A stretch of DNA of 8,087 nucleotides from Methanotrichaceae archaeon (GCA_013329455.1 DUKF01000202.1:7854-15940); one strand, 5' to 3'. Positions 1-6,163 are shown, numbered from the stretch's first letter. Translations and numbers: made by a program. The notes: generated from the letters alone by a model not told the origin.

Positions 1-1091
1 TCACCTCTTTTTCTGCAGCAGCCTGCAAAGCCGGCATCACCTTCAGAGATTCTGTGGCCGTGATCAGCCTCAGCGACCTTCTCACCCCCTGGTCCGAGAT
101 CGAAAAAAGGGCGAGGGCCGCATCCAAGATGAAGATGCCCATCGCCCTCTATAACCCCCGGAGCAAGAAGAGGACCTGGCAGCTCGATCGGGTTCTCGAG
201 ATCTGCACCGAAGGCAGCGAGATCGATCGAGATCTGGTGGTGGCAAGGAACGTCGCCCGCCAGGGCGAAACCCTCTGGTGGACATCGGCAAGAGAGATGC
301 TGGAAAATGAGGACCTCCGCCAGGAGGTGGACATGTTCACCCTTTTGATCCTCGGAGGCGAGGGGATGACGATAGGCAGGTCCGTTTCAGAGTCGAGGAT
401 CAACCTGGTGGGGGTGGGGCCGGGCGATCCTCGCCATTTGACTCTGGAGGCTGAAGGGCTCGTTGAGAGGTCGGACCTGATCCTGGGTCCCGAGAGGCAC
501 CTTGGCGCCGCGAGAGAACTGACCAGTGGCGAGATGATCTCTCACAGGGGAAATTTCATAGAGAGGATCAGGGCAAGGATCGAGGCGGCAAAAGAGGCAG
601 AAGGCCGGGGCGAGACCGTCTCGATGCTCTTTGGGGGCGACCCGAGCACCTTCAGCTCCGCCTGGCGAGCTCTCGACCATTCAAAAGTTCACGTATCCCC
701 GGGTGTTGGGGCTTTCTCGGCAGCGGCTGCAAGGCTCGGAGCGCCCCTGGTCAACGATTTCGCCCTCCTCTCGGGCCGGGATGACGATACTCCCAGCAAG
801 GTCCTCAGGCTGATGGAGAGCGGCTTTGCTGTCGTCGTCTACAACCAGAACTCCCAGAAGTTATCCGGCCTCGCGGAGGGGATCGGCGATCTGGACCCGG
901 ATAGACCCTTAGGCCTCGTCCAGGATGCAACCCGGCCCGAGGAGAGGATCTCCGTGGGGAGAGCAACGGATCTGGCACACCCGAGCTTCGGGGGCAGAAG
1001 GTGCGCCCTCATCCTCGCGGGACCCGGGGCCCAGATAAAAGAGGGTAGAATAATCACCCAGAGAGGATACCAGACCAAGTACGATTACTAA
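1..1091 (+). CDS. cbiH: Cobalt-precorrin-3 C17-methyltransferase (CbiH/CobJ) fused to a second CbiH-like domain; 5' partial
   Basis: The frame is open from the window edge (codons in phase from base 3), so the gene begins upstream; the GTG at 54 lies inside a conserved block and is not the start. The visible first part is the C-terminal half of CbiH/CobJ: SAAACKAGITFRDS, then ISLSDLLTPW, IALYNPRSKKR and EVDMFTLLILG. CbiH methylates C17 and drives ring contraction in anaerobic cobalamin synthesis, using SAM. Counting from the GTG codon, a second full-length tetrapyrrole-methylase-like domain follows from about residue 115: GVGPGDP (120-126), a GGDP motif (194-197), SPGVGAFSAAAARLGAP (215-231), VVYNQNSQK (261-269) and a CobJ-like tail GRIITQRGY (331-339). 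This second copy replaces the ISLSDLLTPW loop with LLSGRDDDTPSK, so its activity is uncertain. cbiC follows after 17 nt. Family assignment of part one is firm; the second domain as a diverged duplicate is my inference. Confidence 0.88.
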   Translation, partial: TSFSAAACKAGITFRDSVAVISLSDLLTPWSEIEKRARAASKMKMPIALYNPRSKKRTWQLDRVLEICTEGSEIDRDLVVARNVARQGETLWWTSAREMLENEDLRQEVDMFTLLILGGEGMTIGRSVSESRINLVGVGPGDPRHLTLEAEGLVERSDLILGPERHLGAARELTSGEMISHRGNFIERIRARIEAAKEAEGRGETVSMLFGGDPSTFSSAWRALDHSKVHVSPGVGAFSAAAARLGAPLVNDFALLSGRDDDTPSKVLRLMESGFAVVVYNQNSQKLSGLAEGIGDLDPDRPLGLVQDATRPEERISVGRATDLAHPSFGGRRCALILAGPGAQIKEGRIITQRGYQTKYDY

Positions 1092-1108
1092 AACCGGTTG
1101 CGGAGAAG

Positions 1109-1747
1109 ATGACAAAAAAGAAGTATTCAGATCTGGGGGCGGTCACGCCCGAAGCGAGAGAGATCTACAACAAAAGCAGAAATTTCATCGCCGGGATCGT
1201 GGGGGACAAGACTCCCGAGGACAAGATAAAACAGCGCTGCGTCATTGCCACCGGCGACCTGGGCGTCGCCGAGATGCTCAGGTTCAAAAAAGACCCCGTG
1301 ACCGCGGGCCTTGAGGCCCTGGACGAGGGGGCGGCCATCTACGTCGACATAAGGATGGTGGAGGCGGGAGTTGTGAAGAAGGGACACAATAGCCCCGTCA
1401 TCACGGCCATCGGCAAGGGAGACCGGCTCGCCGAGAAGGAGGGGATCACCAGGACCTCGGCGGGATTTCTGAAGCTGAAGAGTGACCTCTCCGGGAGCAT
1501 CGTTGTCATAGGAAACGCCCCTTCGGCACTTTTGACCCTCTGCAGCCTCATAGAGAAGGGCGAGGCAAAGCCTGCCCTCATGATCGGGGTTCCCGTCGGG
1601 TTCGTCAACGCCGCCGAGAGCAAGGAGAGGCTGCGAGAGATCAATGTCCCCTCGATATCGACTGTGGGGACCCGAGGCGGAACACCGATCGCCGTCGCCG
1701 CAATAAACGAGATCATAAACATGCGCCATGAAAAAAAGGGCCTCTGA
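1109..1747 (+). CDS. cbiC: Cobalt-precorrin-8 methylmutase (CbiC/CobH)
   Basis: This 212-residue protein, of normal length for the family, should move the C11 methyl group to C12 to give cobyrinate, the last step of corrin-ring formation. Family blocks seen are RCVIATGDLGVAEMLRF (43-59), a DIRMVEAG segment (80-87), TRTSAGF (114-120), GNAPSALLTL (135-144), GVPVGFVNAAESKE (160-173) and GTRGGTPIAVAAIN (187-200). In bacterial CobH/CbiC the block before the T-G-D/A-D motif carries a catalytic His; here the aligned residue appears to be Ile46. ATG 1109 has GGAG at 1102-1105, only 3 nt away, which is short but the best available. It lies 17 nt after cbiH and 26 nt before cbiD, so co-transcription is likely. 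Its 3' end forms the first half of a 46-bp tandem duplication shared with the start of cbiD. Confidence 0.9.
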   Translation: MTKKKYSDLGAVTPEAREIYNKSRNFIAGIVGDKTPEDKIKQRCVIATGDLGVAEMLRFKKDPVTAGLEALDEGAAIYVDIRMVEAGVVKKGHNSPVITAIGKGDRLAEKEGITRTSAGFLKLKSDLSGSIVVIGNAPSALLTLCSLIEKGEAKPALMIGVPVGFVNAAESKERLREINVPSISTVGTRGGTPIAVAAINEIINMRHEKKGL

Positions 1748-1806
1748 AATCAAAGAGATCGAGAAGATCCGTCATGGAAAAAAAAGCCTCTGAAACAAGG
1801 GAGATC
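1727..1806 (+). repeat. Diverged tandem duplication, period 46 bp, at the cbiC/cbiD junction
   Basis: The copy starting CATG at 1727 and the copy starting CATG at 1773 match at 27 of the first 34 positions without gaps; shared parts include the A-run, CCTCTGAAA and GAGATC. The first copy covers the cbiC stop codon and the second covers the cbiD start codon. A period of 46 is not a multiple of three, so the copies are read in different frames. Confidence 0.65.
1728..1793 (+). other. Possible 21-codon overlapping frame between cbiC and cbiD, a remnant of a duplicated cbiD start
   Basis: An ATG at 1728, inside the last codons of cbiC but in another frame, opens 21 codons ending in TGA at 1791-1793, 20 nt inside cbiD. 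Its first residues, MKKRASEIKEI, resemble the cbiD N-terminus MEKKASETREI (7 of 11 identical). It has no clear Shine-Dalgarno sequence. It could be a coupling peptide, but a dead copy of the cbiD start is the simpler reading. Confidence 0.3.
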
Positions 1807-2859
1807 CAGGACCCCATTTCCGGGATGGCGATACCCACCGAATGGGTTGAGAAGGCCAAAGACCCCAAGGTCCTGGAGAAGGTTAAAAGCGGTCTATGGG
1901 CGCTCCTCTCCGACGGCGCCCTCCTGAGAAGGGGCTTCACCACTGGTACGACAGCGGCCGCCGCCTGCAAGGGGGCCGTAATCTCCCTGAATGGACCGGT
2001 CGACCGGGTCACAGTTCTCACCCCGGCGGGGATCAGGGTTTCAGTTCCCGTCGAAGGGAGGGACGGGATCTGCAGTGCTGTCAAGATTGGAGGCGATCAC
2101 GAGTCTGACGTCACCGCCGGGGCTGTGATGGAGGCGAGGGCCGAGCCCTTAGAGATCGAGATGGAAGAGAGGGTCGATACGGGAGAAGCGATCGAGCCCG
2201 AAGAGAATATCAAGCTCGTTGAAGGCCCAGGCATCGGCAGGATCGGTTCCGCGGGCCTCTGCGCCCCTCTGGGAAAGCCCGCAATCAGCCGATTTGCAAG
2301 AGATGAGATCAGCAAGGCGATCGAGGAGGGGATGGCGGAGACTGGGCTTGCGGCGGTCCGGGTGGAGCTGGAGGTGAAGGACGGCGAGAGGATCGCAGCC
2401 CAGACGATGAACCCGAAGGTCGGTGTTGTCGGCGGGATATCGATCCTGGGCTCGACGGGCTTTGTCGAGCCCTGGAACGAGCACCTCGGCAAGAGCAGGG
2501 GGGCCGAGATCCTGGAGCCAGACCGGGTGGTGGTCACCACCGGGAGGGTCGGCCTCAAGTACAGCAGGTTCCTCTTTCCCGGACACAAGGTTGTCCTCCT
2601 CGGAAACCAGCTCGATCGGCTCCGCTTCAGGGAGGGTCAGGACAGCGTCCTATGCGGCCTTCCGGCCCTGATACTGAAGTGGGGTATGCCCGAGGTCCTG
2701 GAGGGGACTGGATACGGGACCGTCGCCGAGATGGTGGAGAAGGAGCCCGACCACTCCAGGATCAAAGAGGCGATCCGAAAGGTCGGGGAGAGGCTGCCCC
2801 AAACGAGGATTGTCCTTCTCAACAGGGACGGGTCCATCCTCAAAGACGAGGAGCCGTGA
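1774..2859 (+). CDS. cbiD: Cobalt-precorrin-5B C1-methyltransferase (CbiD)
   Basis: CbiD adds the C1 methyl group to cobalt-precorrin-5B using SAM in the oxygen-independent pathway and is a marker of that route. Clear family blocks are RRGFTTGTTAAAACKGA (52-68), GGDHESDVTAG (106-116), EGPGIGRIG (150-158), NPKVGVVGGISILG (213-226) and STGFVEPW (227-234), followed by a C-terminal Rossmann-like half with VVVTTGRVGLKYS (252-264). About 50 residues precede the point where typical bacterial CbiD proteins begin; the ISGMAIPTEWVEK segment looks genuine and I believe methanogen CbiDs share such an extension. ATG 1774 is the first in-frame start and has only a weak ribosome-binding site. The duplicated leader suggests the start region was rearranged. 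It is 26 nt after cbiC and 43 nt before cbiE. Confidence 0.92.
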   Translation: MEKKASETREIQDPISGMAIPTEWVEKAKDPKVLEKVKSGLWALLSDGALLRRGFTTGTTAAAACKGAVISLNGPVDRVTVLTPAGIRVSVPVEGRDGICSAVKIGGDHESDVTAGAVMEARAEPLEIEMEERVDTGEAIEPEENIKLVEGPGIGRIGSAGLCAPLGKPAISRFARDEISKAIEEGMAETGLAAVRVELEVKDGERIAAQTMNPKVGVVGGISILGSTGFVEPWNEHLGKSRGAEILEPDRVVVTTGRVGLKYSRFLFPGHKVVLLGNQLDRLRFREGQDSVLCGLPALILKWGMPEVLEGTGYGTVAEMVEKEPDHSRIKEAIRKVGERLPQTRIVLLNRDGSILKDEEP

Positions 2860-2887
2860 CTGATCGGTTTTGAGGTAAAAAGCGATT

Positions 2888-2893
2888 GAGGTG
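2888..2893 (+). promoter_or_regulatory. Shine-Dalgarno site that fixes the cbiE start
   Basis: GAGGTG lies 9 nt before ATG 2903. It contains the GTG at 2891 that could otherwise be taken as the start, so translation should begin at 2903. Confidence 0.7.
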
Positions 2894-2902
2894 GGTCAGA
2901 AG

Positions 2903-3493
2903 ATGAAGATCATTGGAGTGGGAGCAGGGCCAGGGATGCTGACCTATGAGGCGGCGAGAGCCATAAAGGAGGCCCGTCTCATCCGCGGGTCAAAGAGGGC
3001 CATCGACCTGGTTCGAGAAAAGATCGATCCCGGCTGCGATGTGAGGGCGATCGAGAACTACAGGACTCTCCGGGAGCTTCCCCCGGAGGCTGTGGTCCTC
3101 TCCACGGGAGACCCGATGCTAAGCGGCCTCGGCTACCTGGACGGGGAGGTCGTGCCGGGGATATCCAGCATGCAGGTCGCCTGCGCAAGGCTGAAGGTCA
3201 GCCAGCTGAAGGTGGTTCCCATATCCGTCCACGGGAGGAACATGGACCCAGAGCCGATCCTCGAAGAGGTTGCGAGGGGAAAGAGCGTCTTTCTCCTCGT
3301 CGACGACTCCACAAACCTTACCGGCCTCTTCCAACTCCTGGAGGGGAAAGGGCTGAGAAGGGACGTTGCGATCCTCATAGACCTCGGCTACCCTGAAGAG
3401 GAGATCCTCCGGGGAACGACCGCAAACCCGCCGCATTCGAAGGAGCTCGCCTCGGTGATGATAGGAGATCTCGGGTTCGAGACAACCCCTTGA
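2903..3493 (+). CDS. cbiE: Cobalt-precorrin-7 C5-methyltransferase (CbiE)
   Basis: This 196-residue tetrapyrrole methylase should methylate C5 of cobalt-precorrin-7. The N-terminus IIGVGAGPGMLT (3-14) is the glycine-rich SAM-binding loop; STGDPMLSGLG (67-77) matches the GDP..YG.G motif, with Leu-Ser where many CbiE proteins have Phe-Tyr; VPGISSMQVACARL (84-97) and SVHGR (108-112) are strongly CbiE-like. Length agrees with stand-alone CbiE. The C15 methylase/decarboxylase CbiT, often the next gene or a fusion partner, is missing here: the next gene is convergent, so cbiT must be upstream or elsewhere. The stop codon lies inside an ORB-like 18-mer (3486-3503). This is probably the last gene of the operon; no hairpin terminator is visible in the 45 nt before the convergent gene. 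Confidence 0.88.
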   Translation: MKIIGVGAGPGMLTYEAARAIKEARLIRGSKRAIDLVREKIDPGCDVRAIENYRTLRELPPEAVVLSTGDPMLSGLGYLDGEVVPGISSMQVACARLKVSQLKVVPISVHGRNMDPEPILEEVARGKSVFLLVDDSTNLTGLFQLLEGKGLRRDVAILIDLGYPEEEILRGTTANPPHSKELASVMIGDLGFETTP

Positions 3494-3503
3494 TTTCCAC
3501 TGA
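3486..3503 (-). repeat. Outlying ORB-like box overlapping the cbiE stop codon
   Basis: CCCCTTGATTTCCACTGA matches the origin box CCCCTTTATTTCCACTGG at 16 of 18 positions and has the same orientation as the left-hand origin copies. It includes the TGA of cbiE. It lies about 2.6 kb from the main box cluster. Confidence 0.6.
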
Positions 3504-3538
3504 AAATCCCACAAATAGATAAGTAAAAAAATAGATGC

Positions 3539-4744
3539 CTACTTTGATTCGCAGACCTTGCAAGGGGAATAACCCGCTTCCCGTGCCTCCCAGACGTCGG
3601 AGAAGAATATTCTATTTTCGGGCTTGATCTTCTTGGCATAGCTGCAATCAGGTCGGTGATATTTGTCAGAAGTCACGCTGCCCACATAATAATCCTCGTA
3701 ATCGTTTTCGTCTTCAGTTTCGGGTTCTTCAATATCAACAGGCAGGGCATGATCATCGGTGTATGAACCCGAATTCGTGTCTGAGCTCTCATTATTGAGG
3801 TCCGAAATTGAACCGGAGTCTGAGGTTTCGTCATCGAGGATGGACTCATCCGCCTTCTTCTGGTCGTCTGAACTGGAATCAGAACTTCGGCCCTTCCCGT
3901 CCGATTCGAGGTTGCGAGAGGAATCCTCGACGTTTCGTTGCGTGCCAATCGATTTGGAGGTGGATGAGGTCGAAGCCACTTTTGCGGATCCAGAGGGTGA
4001 ACGAGAATCTGTAGATCCTTTTTCAGAGGTCGCTTCTCGGTCATATGCCGCCCCGCTTCCGTCCCAGATTACGAACTTTGGATCGTCCTCCGCAACCAGG
4101 CAGTCTCTTCGCTCGGATACAAAAAGCCCCTCTACTTCCAGAAGACATGAATAGCCCCGTTCCGGGCTGAGACGGCAGTTCTCGCATATATCGAAATCGC
4201 GGCCCTTGCCTGGCTCCACCTCGATCATCATGTACCTGGTCCTCTCGACGAGCCGATCCCCATCCCAGAGGGTGGCGTTGAGGATCAGATAGGGCAGGGT
4301 TGATCCGCCCTGAAGAGTCAGAGTTCCCCAGGTCCGAAAGAGGCTCGTGCTGACTGAGGAATCGAAATTCTGGAACAGTGAGATCGAAGGTGAAGAGGGC
4401 ATCGCATCGGAGACCGCATAGGACGACTTTGGATCCGACTCCTCAAGCACAGAAGATCCGAGACCGCTCGTTGCAGATGGAGCCTGCCAGAGATCCCTGA
4501 AAGAGGAGATGCCATCCCAAGAGATTGAGGGGCCAATCCGTGAGATCCAAGAATCGCACTCCTTCCGGACCGAGGAGAGGGCGATATCAAGTTCTGATGG
4601 GACCTCGATCTCATTTCCCGCCTGAAGGTATACCGCAGATGCGAGAAGGACCAGAAAAAGGAAGGAGAACTGGACTGATCTCTTGAGCGATAGAAGCTTT
4701 GGCGACAAAGGCGCAACCCCTTTATTTCCACTGGATAACGGCAT
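3539..4744 (-). CDS. Exported protein of unknown function with Ser/Asp-rich linker and C-terminal Cys/His zinc-binding module
   Basis: I do not recognise the whole protein. From ATG 4744 it has 401 residues. A basic stretch and a hydrophobic segment, FSFLFLVLLASAVYL (26-40), form a signal peptide or membrane anchor. Residues about 135-230 look like a beta-rich domain (TLTLQGG, LPYLILNATLW, YMMIEVEPG) with five Cys (187, 190, 200, 215 and, further N-terminal, 63) that could pair outside the cell. Residues about 238-350 are a low-complexity Ser/Asp/Glu linker. The last 50 residues, YVGS.TSDKYHRPDCSYAKKI then YSPCKVC, resemble the Ada-type metal-binding domain found at the ends of some secreted nucleases and lipoproteins; His363, Cys367, Cys395 and Cys398 are probable ligands. 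An in-frame TTG at 4708 would give 389 residues and leave the ORB box outside the gene. The linker is AT-richer than neighbouring genes. Confidence 0.7.
   Translation of the reverse strand: MPLSSGNKGVAPLSPKLLSLKRSVQFSFLFLVLLASAVYLQAGNEIEVPSELDIALSSVRKECDSWISRIGPSISWDGISSFRDLWQAPSATSGLGSSVLEESDPKSSYAVSDAMPSSPSISLFQNFDSSVSTSLFRTWGTLTLQGGSTLPYLILNATLWDGDRLVERTRYMMIEVEPGKGRDFDICENCRLSPERGYSCLLEVEGLFVSERRDCLVAEDDPKFVIWDGSGAAYDREATSEKGSTDSRSPSGSAKVASTSSTSKSIGTQRNVEDSSRNLESDGKGRSSDSSSDDQKKADESILDDETSDSGSISDLNNESSDTNSGSYTDDHALPVDIEEPETEDENDYEDYYVGSVTSDKYHRPDCSYAKKIKPENRIFFSDVWEAREAGYSPCKVCESK
4717..4734 (-). repeat. Outlying exact ORB box at the 5' end of the exported-protein gene
   Basis: CCCCTTTATTTCCACTGG is identical to the three left/central origin boxes although it lies about 1.4 kb away, across two genes. 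If translation starts at ATG 4744 it encodes SSGNKG near the N-terminus; if it starts at TTG 4708, the box lies in the leader and its GGGG (bottom strand) stands 8 nt before the start. Confidence 0.8.
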
Positions 4745-4824
4745 CAGGAGCGGTTATGTTTTCGAACTTCAGGTCGATGGCATGAAGACTGATCTTCGGG
4801 CCGGTCGGACACAGAATCCACACA

Positions 4825-5349
4825 TCAGTCCCTCAACCGCCCCAGAACCTTCAGCGCCTCCTTGATGTACTCGAGCTGGCTCTTGAGCCTGCCCAGATCC
4901 TGCTCATCTCGCATCTTCTCGGAGATCTCCCTGATCTTCTGGAGGATCGCCCTCTGAAGCTCTTCTTTCGCCAGATCCACCTCGTCTTTCGAACCAGTCT
5001 TTCCGGATACTGCTTCGCGATGGGCAATTTCACTGTTATCTCGGGTTTCTGGAGGCAGGGTCTGCTCGATGCCTCTCCTTCCCTCGAACTCGACCGCTGA
5101 AACTCCCTCTGTCTCGGCGGTCAAGATTGGACGCGATTTGCTCGAAGGTCTCCCTTCAGATTCAACCGCGAAATTTTCCGCCTGAGATGGAACCTGCGGT
5201 GCGCCCGCCTCCATAAAGGAGCAGACAGGACATATCACCTCCCCTTTGTAACGGAACAGCGGAGCTCCGCAGTCGTGATGGGTAGCCAGCATCGTCCCTC
5301 CCATCTCCAGCAACCTCGTTATCCTCTTAATAGCCTCTTCTTCTTCCAT
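4825..5349 (-). CDS. UPF0148 / Sjogren's syndrome autoantigen 1-like zinc-ribbon protein
   Basis: The 174-residue product matches the archaeal UPF0148 family, related to human autoantigen p27 (SSSCA1/ZNRD2); its function is not established. The conserved N-terminal block reads LLEMGGTMLATHHDCGAPLF (13-32), then RYKGEVICPVC (33-43), a small zinc ribbon whose ligands here look like His24, Cys27, Cys40 and Cys43. A variable acidic and Ser-rich middle (50-120) leads to a charged helical C-terminus, probably coiled coil (123-172). ATG 5349 is preferred to the adjacent TTG 5352 because GGTGAT stands about 5 nt upstream. Stop at 4825 leaves 80 nt before the exported-protein gene on the same strand, so the two may be co-transcribed. 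The leader carries a 10-bp tandem repeat. It is divergent from the UPF0147 gene. Confidence 0.85.
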   Translation of the reverse strand: MEEEEAIKRITRLLEMGGTMLATHHDCGAPLFRYKGEVICPVCSFMEAGAPQVPSQAENFAVESEGRPSSKSRPILTAETEGVSAVEFEGRRGIEQTLPPETRDNSEIAHREAVSGKTGSKDEVDLAKEELQRAILQKIREISEKMRDEQDLGRLKSQLEYIKEALKVLGRLRD

Positions 5350-5354
5350 CAATG

Positions 5355-5394
5355 ATCACCAAGCATCAACCAGCATCACTAAGAATCACCAAGC
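5355..5394 (-). repeat. Four tandem 10-bp repeats in the UPF0148 gene leader
   Basis: On the + strand the units are ATCACCAAGC, ATCAACCAGC, ATCACTAAGA and ATCACCAAGC, in perfect 10-bp phase. On the coding strand each unit is a version of GCTTGGTGAT, and the unit next to the start supplies the GGTGAT ribosome-binding site. Confidence 0.8.
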
Positions 5395-5435
5395 AGCACA
5401 AAACCGACGGCCGATGTAAAACGACTTGAAGCCAC

Positions 5436-5463
5436 CATATGTTTAAATATGACAACTATATCA
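5436..5463. promoter_or_regulatory. Divergent promoter region with TATA-like elements for the UPF0148 and UPF0147 genes
   Basis: The AT-rich near-palindrome CATATGTTTAAATATG (5436-5451) is followed by CTATATCA (5456-5463) in otherwise GC-balanced DNA. TTTAAATA (5442-5449) or CTATATCA could serve the + strand gene at 5525, giving leaders of roughly 40-55 nt. TTTAAACAT on the other strand could serve the gene starting at 5349, giving a leader of about 65 nt that includes the 10-bp repeats. No convincing purine-rich BRE lets me choose between them. Confidence 0.5.
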
Positions 5464-5524
5464 TAACCTGTTGGGACGGACTTTATCCTTAACCCTTTTG
5501 CCGTCTTGAAAGTTTGGTGATTCC

Positions 5525-5785
5525 ATGGCAGCTGAAAATGTGATTAAGCAGTGCATCGAAGCTTTAGAGCATATAATGAGCGACGATACCGTTCCCAGAA
5601 ACATAAGGCGTTCTGCGGAGAGCGCAAAGTCAACCCTTCTTAACGAGCAAGACTCTGAGGCGATCAGAGCTGCATCCGCCATATCGGTCCTGGACGAAAT
5701 AAGCAACGACCCGAACATACCCCTTCACACCAGAACCCTTATCTGGAACGTCGCCAGCCAGCTCGAGACAGTCCCCGTCGACTGA
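5525..5785 (+). CDS. UPF0147 family protein
   Basis: This 86-residue, all-helical acidic protein matches the archaeal UPF0147 family, whose function is unknown. The signature is the segment [19 protein letters not shown] (17-35) followed by [19 protein letters not shown] (52-70) and a helical end ([13 protein letters not shown]). Length is normal for the family. There is no signal peptide or membrane segment, so it should be cytoplasmic. ATG 5525 is supported by GGTGA at 5516-5520, the same ribosome-binding motif as that used by the divergent UPF0148 gene. It is transcribed alone toward the origin region; a 12-bp palindrome (5796-5807) lies 11 nt after its stop codon. Confidence 0.85.
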   Translation: MAAENVIKQCIEALEHIMSDDTVPRNIRRSAESAKSTLLNEQDSEAIRAASAISVLDEISNDPNIPLHTRTLIWNVASQLETVPVD

Positions 5786-5859
5786 TTCCGCTGAAGGCCG
5801 ATCGGCCGAGCTGAAGAGGAAAAAAGGGCAAAACAGCCGCGTAGCCGAATTGCATTCTC

Positions 5860-5874
5860 ACATCCAACTTGCAT
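5860..5874 (+). repeat. Second origin repeat, copy 1
   Basis: ACATCCAACTTGCAT differs from the copy at 6381-6394 only by one extra C. Both are followed within a few bases by TTCT. Confidence 0.4.
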
Positions 5875-6030
5875 TTTCTGATATATCGCGAATCAGCGTC
5901 CAAAATTCGATATGAAGGTGGGTTATGCCCTTCTATATCGGAAAATATCGGGATATTCTTTTAGAATCGGATTGCACAAGGCCGAAATTGCTCAGATCAA
6001 CGTCCGACCAACATCTCGGCTCTTCTTTAC

Positions 6031-6051
6031 GCCCTTTAATTTCCACCTTGG
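6031..6051 (-). repeat. Degenerate ORB-like box
   Basis: GCCCTTTAATTTCCAC is followed by CTTGG. It resembles the box consensus but has an extra A after CCCTTTA and an altered end. It lies 89 bp left of the first perfect box. Confidence 0.4.
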
Positions 6052-6067
6052 CCGGATCCATTCAGAT

Positions 6068-6119
6068 CATTCATATAGGGCTTTCATGTATTCATGTCGA
6101 GAACCACGTGATATGAATG
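6068..6119. repeat. 9-bp inverted repeat abutting the first perfect ORB
   Basis: CATTCATAT (6068-6076) and ATATGAATG (6111-6119) are exact reverse complements with a 34-nt spacer. The right arm ends at the base before the box at 6120. Confidence 0.5.
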
Positions 6120-6137
6120 CCCCTTTATTTCCACTGG
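6120..6137 (-). repeat. Origin recognition box (ORB) 1
   Basis: This is an exact copy of CCCCTTTATTTCCACTGG. Read on the bottom strand it is CCAGTGGAAATAAAGGGG, with the dyad-like core and the G-string typical of archaeal ORBs. Confidence 0.82.
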
Positions 6138-6145
6138 GCCCCCGA

Positions 6146-6163
6146 CCCCTTTATTTCCACTGG
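6146..6163 (-). repeat. Origin recognition box (ORB) 2
   Basis: This is an exact copy of the 18-mer, 26 bp after ORB 1 and in the same orientation. Its G-string is followed by T on the bottom strand (GGGGT). Confidence 0.82.

Noticed and set aside
1127..1753. Long antisense frame (208 codons) opposite cbiC
   Set aside because: cbiC is clearly conserved on the + strand; the antisense frame is a by-product of GC-rich codon use.
2097..2588. Antisense frame (163 codons) opposite cbiD
   Set aside because: It is a shadow of the conserved CbiD coding sequence, with no family motifs of its own.
2891..2902. GTG start for cbiE at 2891
   Set aside because: The GTG is inside the GAGGTG ribosome-binding site; ATG 2903 gives the normal CbiE N-terminus.
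5241..5258. ORB-like CCCCTTTG inside the UPF0148 gene
   Set aside because: Only the first seven bases match the box, and the stretch encodes the conserved RYKGEV segment.
5796..5807. GGCCGATCGGCC palindrome as a terminator of the UPF0147 gene
   Set aside because: It is followed by an A-rich, not T-rich, run on the coding strand, so it does not look like an archaeal or hairpin terminator.
5944..5957. AATATC-GG-GATATT palindrome
   Set aside because: It is perfect but short, single-copy, and expected by chance in AT-rich DNA of this length.
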